Notes: a model not told the origin generated them from the letters alone. Positions 1-7,081 are shown, counted from the first letter of the stretch. The stretch: DNA of 10,129 nucleotides from Spirochaetales bacterium (GCA_017962865.1 JAGCUM010000075.1:1-10129), one strand, 5' to 3'. Made by a program: numbers and translations.

Positions 1-798
1 GGCTCTGCCCTGGACTCCCATGAGCTCGACGGCACCGGCCATACCGGCACAGGCGCCTGAGATGACCATGGCGATTATCAGATATTTGGGAACGTTGATT
101 CCGCCGTATCTGGCTGCGCGCTCAGATGCGCCTGCGGCTCTCATCTTGTATCCCCAGGTTGTCTTGAACATCAGCAGGTAGATGACTACGACAAGTATGG
201 CTGCCAAAAAGATTCCCTGATGCAGGGACATGCCTCTGAAAAGTCTGGATAATGTGGCATTTTCGGCTATTCTTCTGCTCATAGGAGTTCCTGACTTCTC
301 GTTGGGATCAAGAAGGGGAACCCTTATGCAGAAGTTGAAGAACTGGGTTGCCACATAGTTGAGCATGACCGTGGACAGAAGCTCGCTGACTTCCAGCTTT
401 GCCTTGAGCCACCCGGGTATGAATCCGTAGAGTCCGCCGGCAATTGCACCTGCCAGGATGCACAGCGGAACGACTATGAACTTCGGAAGACCCTGACAGT
501 TCGTGGCTATCGCGGTTGCCGCGATGATTCCCATGTACATCTGGCCTTCGGCTCCGATGTTTATGATTCCGCATCTGTAACTGACTGAGATACCCAAAGC
601 AACTATGAGCAGGGGAATCATCCTTATCAGGACCTCGCTGAAGGACCTGAGGTTCTTGAACGGCATGGAAATGATGATCCAATAGGTGTTCAGCACATCT
701 CCGCCCACGGCGATGATTATCACTGCACCGACCAGCAGGGCTATGAGGACGGCTACGATGATGACGGATATCTTGTAGACTATCTTGTAGTTATTCAT
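1..798 (-). CDS. ABC importer permease, BmpA/nucleoside type (3' end cut off by window)
   Basis: This is an inner-membrane permease of the BPD_transp_2 superfamily (YufP/RbsC-like), the channel subunit for the binding protein and ATPase encoded just upstream. I translated 266 residues from the ATG at 798; the frame is still open at position 1, so roughly the last quarter is missing for a family of about 350 residues. Visible hydrophobic segments lie near residues 9-32, 57-72, 87-99, 106-124, 196-211 and 240-256. Family motifs are NIGAEGQ at 80-86, the loop EVSELLSTVMLNYV at 136-149, the conserved GYKMRAAGASERAARYGGI stretch at 216-234, and a GVQGR end near 261. The start overlaps the ATPase stop by eight bases (ATGAATAA), and an AGGAG lies about nine bases upstream inside the ATPase gene, so the two are probably translationally coupled. 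A second permease gene usually follows in such operons and would lie outside the window. Confidence 0.93.
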   Translation of the reverse strand, partial: MNNYKIVYKISVIIVAVLIALLVGAVIIIAVGGDVLNTYWIIISMPFKNLRSFSEVLIRMIPLLIVALGISVSYRCGIINIGAEGQMYMGIIAATAIATNCQGLPKFIVVPLCILAGAIAGGLYGFIPGWLKAKLEVSELLSTVMLNYVATQFFNFCIRVPLLDPNEKSGTPMSRRIAENATLSRLFRGMSLHQGIFLAAILVVVIYLLMFKTTWGYKMRAAGASERAARYGGINVPKYLIIAMVISGACAGMAGAVELMGVQGRA

Positions 799-2320
799 CT
801 TCCTTGACTCCTGCCATTAGAATTCCGAGGCGGTCCGTGGTTGCCTCTCCGCGTTCAAGAACCGCCTGGTTGCGGCCCTTGAATATTACTGCGATCCTGT
901 CGCTCAGGTTCATTATCTCTTCAAGCTCCTCGCTTATGAGGAGGATTCCGACGCCCTGGCGGCGCAGCTCGAGAAGCTCCTTGTGGATGAACTCGGCAGC
1001 TCCCATGTCCAGACCTCTGATGGGGTAGACGCAGACCAGGAACTTCGGGCTTCTGGAAATCTCCCTTGCAAGGATGACCTTCTGGATGTTTCCTCCGGAG
1101 AGCGATCCCGCTGCGGTATGGATTCCGGGACATCGGATATCGAAATCTTTCTTGGCCTTGATGGATGCCTGCTCGATGACCTTGTTCTTCAGTATGTGTC
1201 TCTTGGAGAACTTCTCGCTTTCGCTGTCCTTGAGAATCATATTATCCTTCACGGACATCGAAGGAACTATTCCCTCCGTGTTCCTTTCCTCGGGGATGTA
1301 GCCCATTCCGGTCTGGATGACCTGTCCCGTACTCAGGTTCTGGATCTGTTTTCCGAAGAACTCTATGGTGCCGCTTTCGGTCTTGCGTATTCCGTTGATG
1401 GCCTCTGCGAGTTCCCTCTGGCCGTTACCCGAAACACCGGCAAGTCCCACAATCTCTCCGGTTCTGACCGTGAGATTGAAATTGTCCAGCGCAAGGAATC
1501 CTCTGTCGCTTCTTACGCACAGGTCCTTGATTACCAAAGCGGGGTCGCCCTGGGAAGGATCGTCTTCGTTCGCATTGATTTCGACCTCGTGGCCTGTCAT
1601 CAGTGCGGCTATCTGTTTGGGTGTGTAGTCAGCGGTGCTTCCCTCGAACACGACTCTTCCGTGACGGAGGATGCTGACCTTGTCCGAGAGGGCCTTGACC
1701 TCGTTCAGCTTGTGGCTGATGAAGATGATGGAGAGCTCGCTGCTCATGTTCTTGAGCAACGAAATGAGATCGTCCGTCTCCTGTGGGGTAAGAGCGCTGG
1801 TAGGCTCGTCCAAAATGAGGAATTTGGCTCCCAGACAGAGGGTCTTGACCAGCTCCACGCGCTGCTGCTCGCCGACTGCGAGCTGCCAGATATATGCATC
1901 GGGATCAACCTTGAGCCCGTATTTCGTCGATACTTCGTTGATTTTGTCCCTGACCATCGCAAGGTCTACCTTGATGCCTTTCCAGCTGTTCTTCATGCCC
2001 AGGGCGATGTTTTCAAGGACCGTCATGTTGGGAACCAGCATGTACTGCTGGTGCACCATCCCTATGCCGCAGTCGAATGCGTCGTTGGGGGTTCTCAGCT
2101 GTACCTCCTGACCGTTGATGAAGATCTTTCCTTCATCCGGCTGGTACAGTCCCATGATTATGTTCATGAGTGTTGTCTTTCCGGCTCCGTTCTCGCCCAC
2201 GAGGGCCAGAATCTGATGTTCTCCCACACTCAGGGAGATGTCGTCGCTTGCTAGGATACCGGGAAAGCGCTTGGTGATGTGCTCCACGCGGAGCTCGGTG
2301 ATTTTATCGAATCTTGCCAT
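791..2320 (-). CDS. ABC importer ATPase with two fused nucleotide-binding domains
   Basis: This 509-residue protein has two ABC domains in tandem, as in YufO/RbsA-type importers for nucleosides and sugars, and powers the permease encoded next to it. Domain 1 has Walker A GENGAGKT at 42-49, a Q-loop near 90-92, a signature LAVGEQQRVE at 147-156, Walker B FLILDEPT at 167-174 and the H-loop histidine at 203. Domain 2 has a degenerate Walker A (GVSGNGQRE, 295-303, no lysine), a good signature LSGGNIQK at 407-414 and an altered Walker B region (VYPIRGLD, 431-438). Degeneracy in the second domain is normal in this family, so domain 1 probably does most of the hydrolysis. I chose the ATG at 2320 because homology begins there; an in-frame GTG at 2374 would lie inside a hairpin. 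The ribosome binding site is weak (CGGAA). The binding-protein gene ends 75 bases upstream. Confidence 0.95.
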   Translation of the reverse strand: MARFDKITELRVEHITKRFPGILASDDISLSVGEHQILALVGENGAGKTTLMNIIMGLYQPDEGKIFINGQEVQLRTPNDAFDCGIGMVHQQYMLVPNMTVLENIALGMKNSWKGIKVDLAMVRDKINEVSTKYGLKVDPDAYIWQLAVGEQQRVELVKTLCLGAKFLILDEPTSALTPQETDDLISLLKNMSSELSIIFISHKLNEVKALSDKVSILRHGRVVFEGSTADYTPKQIAALMTGHEVEINANEDDPSQGDPALVIKDLCVRSDRGFLALDNFNLTVRTGEIVGLAGVSGNGQRELAEAINGIRKTESGTIEFFGKQIQNLSTGQVIQTGMGYIPEERNTEGIVPSMSVKDNMILKDSESEKFSKRHILKNKVIEQASIKAKKDFDIRCPGIHTAAGSLSGGNIQKVILAREISRSPKFLVCVYPIRGLDMGAAEFIHKELLELRRQGVGILLISEELEEIMNLSDRIAVIFKGRNQAVLERGEATTDRLGILMAGVKEDE

Positions 2321-2350
2321 CTGATTCCGTTGAAAATGTCCGATAAAAAT

Positions 2351-2375
2351 TGTGCAGGCCACAGGGACCTGCACA
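2351..2375 (-). promoter_or_regulatory. Hairpin between binding-protein and ATPase genes (attenuator or mRNA 3' stabiliser)
   Basis: A perfect 8-bp inverted repeat (TGTGCAGG / CCTGCACA) with a 9-base loop lies in the 75-base gap. On the minus strand it is followed by ATTTTTATC, a short T run. This resembles a weak intrinsic terminator. In importer operons such a structure commonly lets a stable short mRNA for the binding protein accumulate while part of transcription continues into the ATPase and permease. The structure is seen; the role is inferred. Confidence 0.6.
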
Positions 2376-2395
2376 TCATCTGTCTTTGTTTTTGA

Positions 2396-3430
2396 TCAGA
2401 GCTTCGAATAGTCGACGTCTGCCCAGTTGGCGAGGACGTTAGCCTGTGCCTTGAACTCTGCCATCTTGTCTTCAACAGCCTTCTTGATTTCCGGTGTGAT
2501 CTTGTCTGCGCACTTGTCGTTCCAAGCCCAGAAGAAACCGCCGTTGCTGAAGTTCATCGGGATGACCTCTCCGCCGAGCTTGCCGGCATTGAAAGCCTCG
2601 ACCAGTCCGATGAGGACGGCCTTGTAGTTGTAGGAAGAAGCTGCGATGCACTTGTAGCCTTCATCGAGACCGATCTGTGCAATGTCCTGTCCGACCCACC
2701 AGAGGTCCTTGTCGGGATAGCTTGCAACTGCTCTGAGAGAACCGAGAGCCTGCTGTGATGAACCTGTGAGGACATCGTTGCCTGCTGCGATGAGGGACTC
2801 TGCGAACTCACCGGACTTGACTGTGTCGTTGAAGTCTCCGATGTGGGTTACAGTGATCTTTGCTTCGGGGTTGACAGCCTGGACACCGAGGACGAAACCT
2901 CTGTTGTAGCGTGCTGAGTCACCGCCGTCGATGGGTCCTACGACACCGACCTTGTTGGCCTTGGTGGTAAGTCCTGCAATGATACCCGAGAGGTAACCTG
3001 TTTCCTCTGACTGCGGCATGTAGCTGAAGACGTTGCTGCCGATGATGTCGGTTGTTGTTCCGAAGGCGAACATGACATCCGGATACTCCTTGCTGACTTC
3101 TTCAGTAACGGATCTGTACTGTGAGCCGTGGAGGATGATGATGTTGTATCCGAGGTTGGCATAGGTTGCAACGGCGGACTTGGCATCTGCGGGCTGAGTA
3201 TTCTCGACGTACTTGTAATCAGCGACTGTTCCGGCGGGGAGCTCTGCCATGGCTTCGGTGATACCGTCATGCATTGCCTGGCACCAGCCCTTGTCATCGA
3301 TTGTGGAAGAAACAATCAATGCAACCTTGATTTCCTTGGCTTTCGGAGCGGCAGCTTCCTTTGAACCTGCAGCGAAGATCATGCCCGTTGCGAGCAGTGC
3401 GAGAAGAGCGATTGTCAGTGCTTTCTTCAT
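2396..3430 (-). CDS. BmpA/PnrA-family periplasmic binding protein of an ABC importer
   Basis: This 344-residue protein is the ligand-capturing subunit of the importer and belongs to the basic membrane protein (Bmp, COG1744) family. The N-terminus is a Sec signal peptide: MKKA, a hydrophobic core at 5-19, then an A-A-G-S-K-E cleavage region near residue 20. There is no lipobox cysteine, so the mature protein is probably soluble in the periplasm, unlike the PnrA/TmpC lipoprotein of Treponema pallidum. The Bmp fold is indicated by IKVALIVSSTIDDKGW at 34-49, HGSQYRS at 101-107, the YPDVMFAFG strand at 116-124, GYLSGIIAG at 145-153, VGVVGPIDGG at 161-170 and WWVGQD at 244-249. The start is the ATG at 3430: an AGGAGA lies six bases upstream and the signal peptide begins there; 13 further in-frame codons upstream are untranslated leader. 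It is the first gene of a three-gene operon. The ligand could be a nucleoside, but the binding-site motif differs from the classic one. Confidence 0.94.
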   Translation of the reverse strand: MKKALTIALLALLATGMIFAAGSKEAAAPKAKEIKVALIVSSTIDDKGWCQAMHDGITEAMAELPAGTVADYKYVENTQPADAKSAVATYANLGYNIIILHGSQYRSVTEEVSKEYPDVMFAFGTTTDIIGSNVFSYMPQSEETGYLSGIIAGLTTKANKVGVVGPIDGGDSARYNRGFVLGVQAVNPEAKITVTHIGDFNDTVKSGEFAESLIAAGNDVLTGSSQQALGSLRAVASYPDKDLWWVGQDIAQIGLDEGYKCIAASSYNYKAVLIGLVEAFNAGKLGGEVIPMNFSNGGFFWAWNDKCADKITPEIKKAVEDKMAEFKAQANVLANWADVDYSKL

Positions 3431-3436
3431 TTTTCG

Positions 3437-3442
3437 TCTCCT
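3437..3442 (-). promoter_or_regulatory. Ribosome binding site of the binding-protein gene
   Basis: AGGAGA on the minus strand, six bases before the ATG at 3430. It is a strong Shine-Dalgarno match and decides the start in favour of MKKA over an upstream in-frame alternative codon at 3469. Confidence 0.8.
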
Positions 3443-3454
3443 GTTAGTTTTTTT

Positions 3455-3484
3455 GGGACCCGGAGGCAACGCCGCCGAGCTCCC
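3455..3484 (-). promoter_or_regulatory. 5' UTR hairpin of the importer mRNA
   Basis: Read on the minus strand, GGGA / TCCC, CGG / CCG and GGC / GCC pair in order around a GTT loop, with one internal loop and one mismatch. The hairpin starts a few bases after the predicted transcription start and is followed by seven A's and then the ribosome binding site. It lacks a T tract, so it is not a terminator. A 5'-terminal hairpin that protects the mRNA from decay is the simplest reading; I do not recognise a riboswitch class. Inference. Confidence 0.45.
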
Positions 3485-3497
3485 TCAGCGTAGTATG

Positions 3498-3527
3498 ATT
3501 ATATCATATAGATTTCAGAGACGACAA
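3498..3527 (-). promoter_or_regulatory. Sigma-70-type promoter of the importer operon
   Basis: On the minus strand a perfect -10 box TATAAT (3503-3498) is preceded by TTGTCG (3527-3522, four of six matches to the -35 consensus) with an 18-base spacer. The predicted start is near 3490, giving a leader of about 60 bases before the ATG at 3430. The region is AT-rich in contrast to the flanking coding DNA. Confidence 0.72.
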
Positions 3528-3559
3528 ACAATACATTTTAGAAATAAGTCAGCAGAAAA

Positions 3560-3610
3560 TGCAACAAAAATCTTTTGGGTTTGTTGCAAAAACCTGTTGA
3601 ATGCAACAAA
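3560..3610. repeat. Three alternating copies of TGCAACAAA between sbcB and the importer operon
   Basis: TGCAACAAA occurs at 3560-3568, inverted (TTTGTTGCA) at 3580-3588, and direct again at 3602-3610, all exact. The middle copy can pair with either outer copy, giving two mutually exclusive 9-bp hairpins with loops of 11 and 13 bases. Copy centres are 20 and 22 bp apart, close to two helical turns. The block lies just after the sbcB stop and 33 bp upstream of the importer -35 box. It could be a set of operator half-sites, or hairpins ending the sbcB transcript (a TTTTC follows one stem on the minus strand). Confidence 0.7.
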
Positions 3611-3614
3611 AGGG

Positions 3615-5030
3615 TCATTTCAGGCCCACATAATGCTTCAATTGCAGCAGATAATCCTTCAGTTCGGCCAGAACCTGCTTCTGTTTTGGCTCCAGGGCAT
3701 TGTCCGAAAGACGCTCCTCGATCTTGCGGGAAACGAAGTTTATGTCGTTTATCGGATTGCCCGGCGGACAGAGCAGTCGGGTGGAGGAGAAGGACTTCCA
3801 CTTCTTGAGATTCTCGGGATCCAGGGTCTTGGGATAGTTGCGGCAGACATGGCGCCAGAGCATCTGCGGGCATCTGGGGTCCTCGAAGTCGAGCTTCAGG
3901 TTCAGCCTCTGCTCGGGCGGGGTCTTGCGGATTGCGGAGAACAGGCGCTTGTCATAGTCGCTGAAGAACTTGGAGTAAATCTGGAAATCCACATCGTCGG
4001 GATTCTCGAACTCATCTTTGTCGTTGGAGCGGATCTTGAGGATCAGCTCGGTGCGGTGTCTGATTATCTCGTCATACCTGGAGAGGCAGAGTTTCCTGTC
4101 GATTCCAAGGCGTTCATAGCCGTCATCCGAAAGGGTGTTCGTCTCGGCCAGGAAAGGCACCCTGTTGATGGCTATACGCATGACGCCGGGAACCTTGAAC
4201 ACGTCTTCTGCCTTGGCGCAGAGAAGCGGAGCGATGTCCTGTTTCAGGTCGAAACTTACAATTGTGTTCTCATTCTTCACGTGTGGGGTTATCGGAACTA
4301 TCATTGAGGTACAGCCGTTGGGGTTGGTGAAGGATGCACAGGTATGGAGCATCGGACGGGGTGTATCCTGCGGATTCAGCAGGTCCCTGACCTTGGATTT
4401 GCTTCTGAGCTTGAGGTAGTAATCGAAGAGCTTCGGGTTGGTTTTCCTTATCAGCCTTGCTACCGCGATCGTTGCGTTCACATCCACCATCGCATCGTGG
4501 GCTCCTATCTGCTCTATGTTGTTGGCTGCGGTAAGCTCGGTGAGCTTGAAGACCGGATTGCCCTTGTCGCTGGGGCTAGGCCAGACTATTCCCTGGGGCC
4601 TGAAATCATGACAGGCACGCACCAGGTCCAGGATGTCCCAGCGGCTGTTGCCGTTCTTCCATTCGCGCTGGTAGGGGTCGATGAAGTTGCGGTAGAGCGC
4701 ATTGCGGATGAACTCGTCATCGAACTTGAGGGAATTGAAGCCGCACACGCAGGTGCCCGGGACGCTGAAGATGTCGTTTATCTTCTCGATGAACTCGCTC
4801 TCGGGAAGGCCCTTGTCCTTTACGATCCTGGGGGTGATTCCCGTGACCATGCAGGCTGCGGGATCGGGGATGTAGTCTGCAGAAAGCTTGCAGTAGAGGA
4901 TTACCGGATCCCCGATGGGATTCAGGTCCATGTCCGTGCGCTGTCCCGCGAACTGTGCAATCCTGTCATAGAAGGGATTCAGGCCGAAAGTCTCCAGATC
5001 GTACCAGAAAAAGGTTTCTTCGTTCTTCAT
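3615..5030 (-). CDS. sbcB: Exodeoxyribonuclease I (3'-5' ssDNA exonuclease)
   Basis: Exonuclease I degrades single-stranded DNA from the 3' end in recombination and mismatch repair. The 471-residue length nearly equals the E. coli enzyme (475). The DEDDh active site is complete: D11 and E13 in WYDLETFG, an aspartate at 104/105 in LKFDDEF, and H178 and D183 in AHDAMVD. The C-terminal half keeps the ExoI-specific SH3-like and helical region, for example SKFFSDYDKRLF, RNYPKTL and the LLCPPGNPINDI stretch, followed by a charged helix near the end. I chose the ATG at 5030; an in-frame TTG at 5039 adds three residues. Neither has a Shine-Dalgarno sequence. It is divergent from the exported-protein gene and upstream of, but probably transcribed apart from, the importer operon. 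ExoI is best known from gammaproteobacteria, so acquisition by transfer is possible. Confidence 0.95.
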   Translation of the reverse strand: MKNEETFFWYDLETFGLNPFYDRIAQFAGQRTDMDLNPIGDPVILYCKLSADYIPDPAACMVTGITPRIVKDKGLPESEFIEKINDIFSVPGTCVCGFNSLKFDDEFIRNALYRNFIDPYQREWKNGNSRWDILDLVRACHDFRPQGIVWPSPSDKGNPVFKLTELTAANNIEQIGAHDAMVDVNATIAVARLIRKTNPKLFDYYLKLRSKSKVRDLLNPQDTPRPMLHTCASFTNPNGCTSMIVPITPHVKNENTIVSFDLKQDIAPLLCAKAEDVFKVPGVMRIAINRVPFLAETNTLSDDGYERLGIDRKLCLSRYDEIIRHRTELILKIRSNDKDEFENPDDVDFQIYSKFFSDYDKRLFSAIRKTPPEQRLNLKLDFEDPRCPQMLWRHVCRNYPKTLDPENLKKWKSFSSTRLLCPPGNPINDINFVSRKIEERLSDNALEPKQKQVLAELKDYLLQLKHYVGLK

Positions 5031-5037
5031 ATTTATC

Positions 5038-5065
5038 AATTTAGCACAAAAAACCTTGAAAACAA
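5038..5065 (-). promoter_or_regulatory. sbcB: Possible weak promoter for sbcB
   Basis: On the minus strand TTGTTT (5065-5060) and TAAATT (5043-5038) are separated by 16 bases. Each box is a partial match. The predicted start would be only a base or so from the ATG at 5030. The -35 box overlaps that of the opposite promoter, so the two could compete. Weak evidence. Confidence 0.3.
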
Positions 5066-5083
5066 AGCTTGGACAGATATAAT
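5056..5083 (+). promoter_or_regulatory. Sigma-70-type promoter of the exported-protein/hexokinase operon
   Basis: TTGAAA (5056-5061) and a perfect TATAAT (5078-5083) are separated by 16 bases. The expected transcription start, about seven bases downstream of the -10 box, is near 5090, only a few bases before the ATG at 5094. Confidence 0.7.
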
Positions 5084-5093
5084 ATTGACTCAG

Positions 5094-5759
5094 ATGATAC
5101 GACGTTTAACGATAGTTGGGTTGGTATCTCTGTTGCTCCTTAATAGTCTCTTCGCTGACGATACGGAAACTCCTCCTACCACGGAGGAGGTCAGTGCTTC
5201 TCTGACAGTAATAATGGATTGCATCTCGGCATCCCTGGTCACTTCCTGCACCGATACGGATATCTCTCTTCCGTGCTGCACGGTATCCCTGGACCGGGAT
5301 TCGCAGCTTCCTCTCAGAATCGCATACTTCCTGGCAGACCCCGCAGAATATGTCGATGCCCTTGCTCCTTCCGACAGCGGCTACGGCTTCTTCGCAGCTC
5401 TGCTCTCGCTTCTGAACAGTGCGGTCGAGGATCCGCTGGTAAGCGCCGTCTATGTCGCAATGTCCACCAGAGGATACCGCTCCGGAGGATACCTGCTTTC
5501 GGGCTCGATAGCCTTTGAATACCCCGAGGGGGCCACTTTGGACGATGTCCTGAATATCTGGTCATCCAGGGAGGATACCGGACAGAGCATAGCCCTCAAC
5601 GTCGACATGCAGGTCTTCGGATCCGATATGCCCAGACCCATGTCCATGTCCGGCTCGTTCGACATGTCTGTTGCAGAGAACGGTGACATCGTGATACGCT
5701 CTGACGGGATATATCTGATCAACGGCTTCCATTACCAGAACGGCGAGTTCCGCATGTGA
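5094..5759 (+). CDS. Exported protein of unknown function, 221 residues
   Basis: I do not recognise a family. The N-terminus is a clear Sec signal peptide: MIRR, a hydrophobic core near 6-20 and a likely cut after A21 (SLFA|DD). There is no lipobox. The mature part begins with an acidic, Thr/Pro-rich stretch (22-34), then a segment with four cysteines at 43, 52, 61 and 62 that could form disulfides in the periplasm. The rest reads as alternating short beta-like strands with Gly, Ser and Asp turns, and the end (GIYLINGFHYQNGEF) suggests a beta strand. A periplasmic or outer-membrane-associated role is inference. The ATG at 5094 is chosen because the signal peptide begins there; no Shine-Dalgarno precedes it, and the promoter places the start of transcription almost at the ATG. 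Hexokinase follows after 15 bases, so they are probably cotranscribed. Confidence 0.85.
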   Translation: MIRRLTIVGLVSLLLLNSLFADDTETPPTTEEVSASLTVIMDCISASLVTSCTDTDISLPCCTVSLDRDSQLPLRIAYFLADPAEYVDALAPSDSGYGFFAALLSLLNSAVEDPLVSAVYVAMSTRGYRSGGYLLSGSIAFEYPEGATLDDVLNIWSSREDTGQSIALNVDMQVFGSDMPRPMSMSGSFDMSVAENGDIVIRSDGIYLINGFHYQNGEFRM

Positions 5760-5774
5760 AGCCCCGGAGGCGAA

Positions 5775-7067
5775 ATGAAAAGACAGGTTGAAGACTTCCT
5801 CAACAGGCACAAGCTCAATGCAGATGAAATCAGCATGGATGCACTCTGCGACCTTTTCCTCAACGAGATGAAAGCAGGTCTTGCGGGCAAGAACAGCTCG
5901 CTGGCCATGATTCCGAGTTTCTGTTCTCCGGATGCAGTGCCCAAGGAGGGCGAGCAGGTAATAGTCATCGATGCGGGCGGAACCAACTTCAGGACCTGCC
6001 TGGTGACCTTCGACCACAATCTTAACCCGGTGATCAGCGATTTCAGAAAGAGCCGCATGCCCGGCATCGAAAGGGAAGTCAGCGCCAAGGAGTTCTTCTC
6101 GATCATAGCCGATGAGACCGAGCGCCTGATCGACAAGAGCGACAAGATCGGATTCTGCTTCTCCTATGCAGCTACGATCCTTCCGGACCATGACGGCATC
6201 CCCGAGTGTTTCTCCAAGGAAATCAAGGCCTCCGATGTCCTGGGCAAGCACCTGGGCAAGGAACTTCTGAAGGAGTTTGCCTCCAGAGGCCATGATGTCT
6301 CGAAAAAGAAGGTTATGATTCTCAACGATACCGTTGCAACCTTGCTTGCCGCCCAGGCGAAGAATGCCAAGGGTTCTTATGACGGCTGCATAGGCTTCAT
6401 CCTCGGAACCGGAACCAATACCGCATACATCGAGAAGGTCTCGAACATCACGAAGCTGGATCCTTCGATTCCGAGAGAGGGGAGTCAGATCATCAATGTC
6501 GAGTCCGGCTGTCTCGACATCTGCCTCGGAGACATCGATCGCGAGTTCCTCAATACCACGAAGGAGCCGGATCTCTACTGCTTCGAGAAGATGATAAGCG
6601 GAGTATACCTCGGTCCGCTTGCCTACCATGTCATCTCCGCTGCAGTCCGTGAAGGACTCTTTTCCGATGCCTTCGCAAAGGCCTTCTCCGGACTCAAGGG
6701 TCTGACGACGATAGAGATGAATGCCTTCCTGCACGAAGAGGACGGCAACGTACTGGCCAAGCTGGCCTCCGAGGAAGAGGATTACGATACGCTGTTCGAG
6801 ATTTTGGGATCGTTCATCGCAAGGGCTGCAAAGCTTACCGCCGCCAACCTGGCTTCGGCTGTCCTGATCACGGATTTCGGCAAGGACGAGGACCATCCCG
6901 TTCTGATCAACGCGGACGGCACTACCTTCCACAAGACGGCGTTCCTCAAGAGCTATACCACCGAGTACCTTGAAGCCTTCCTCTCGGACAAGGGAAGAAG
7001 GGCCGTGATCACGCAGATAGAAGACAGCCCGACAATCGGGTCCGCCATCGGCGCACTGACTCTCTGA
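5775..7067 (+). CDS. Hexokinase, eukaryotic-type family
   Basis: This 430-residue cytosolic enzyme phosphorylates glucose or related hexoses with ATP, the entry step of glycolysis. It belongs to the eukaryotic-type hexokinase family (Pfam Hexokinase_1 and _2), found in some spirochaetes, not the shorter bacterial Glk or ROK families. Motifs in order: phosphate-1 IDAGGTNFR at 65-73, the sugar loop FCFSYA at 127-132 with a lysine at 148, catalytic D185 in LNDTVATLLAA (phosphate-2), GTGTNTAYIE at 211-220, a sugar-contacting glutamate E243 in INVESG, and EKMISGVYLGPL at 271-282. A degenerate adenosine motif (DGTTFHKT, 381-388) lies near the C-terminus. A strong GGAGG ends four bases before the ATG, supporting the start. 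It follows the exported-protein gene by 15 bases and converges with the 131-residue gene. The preferred sugar cannot be read from sequence. Confidence 0.95.
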   Translation: MKRQVEDFLNRHKLNADEISMDALCDLFLNEMKAGLAGKNSSLAMIPSFCSPDAVPKEGEQVIVIDAGGTNFRTCLVTFDHNLNPVISDFRKSRMPGIEREVSAKEFFSIIADETERLIDKSDKIGFCFSYAATILPDHDGIPECFSKEIKASDVLGKHLGKELLKEFASRGHDVSKKKVMILNDTVATLLAAQAKNAKGSYDGCIGFILGTGTNTAYIEKVSNITKLDPSIPREGSQIINVESGCLDICLGDIDREFLNTTKEPDLYCFEKMISGVYLGPLAYHVISAAVREGLFSDAFAKAFSGLKGLTTIEMNAFLHEEDGNVLAKLASEEEDYDTLFEILGSFIARAAKLTAANLASAVLITDFGKDEDHPVLINADGTTFHKTAFLKSYTTEYLEAFLSDKGRRAVITQIEDSPTIGSAIGALTL

Positions 7068-7081
7068 GAATTATACTGAGG

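Noticed and set aside
983..2254. 423-codon plus-strand open frame opposite the ATPase gene
   Set aside because: It lies wholly antisense to a protein with complete ABC motifs. Its translation shows no family motif, and it reflects codon bias of the real gene.
3431..3490. Purine riboswitch in the importer leader
   Set aside because: The leader is only about 60 bases with a single simple hairpin. It cannot hold the three-way junction of a purine aptamer plus an expression platform.
3249..4307. 352-codon plus-strand open frame across the importer promoter and sbcB 3' end
   Set aside because: It is antisense to two recognisable genes and spans the intergenic repeats. No motif or ribosome binding site supports it.
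4344..5093. Upstream extension of the exported-protein frame across sbcB
   Set aside because: The frame is open from 4344, but this part is antisense to conserved ExoI sequence and crosses a promoter. The real gene begins at the signal peptide at 5094.
5562..6932. 456-codon minus-strand open frame opposite hexokinase, longer than hexokinase itself
   Set aside because: The plus strand carries all hexokinase motifs and a strong GGAGG. The antisense frame runs across two real genes and their gap, which a real gene would not be expected to do.
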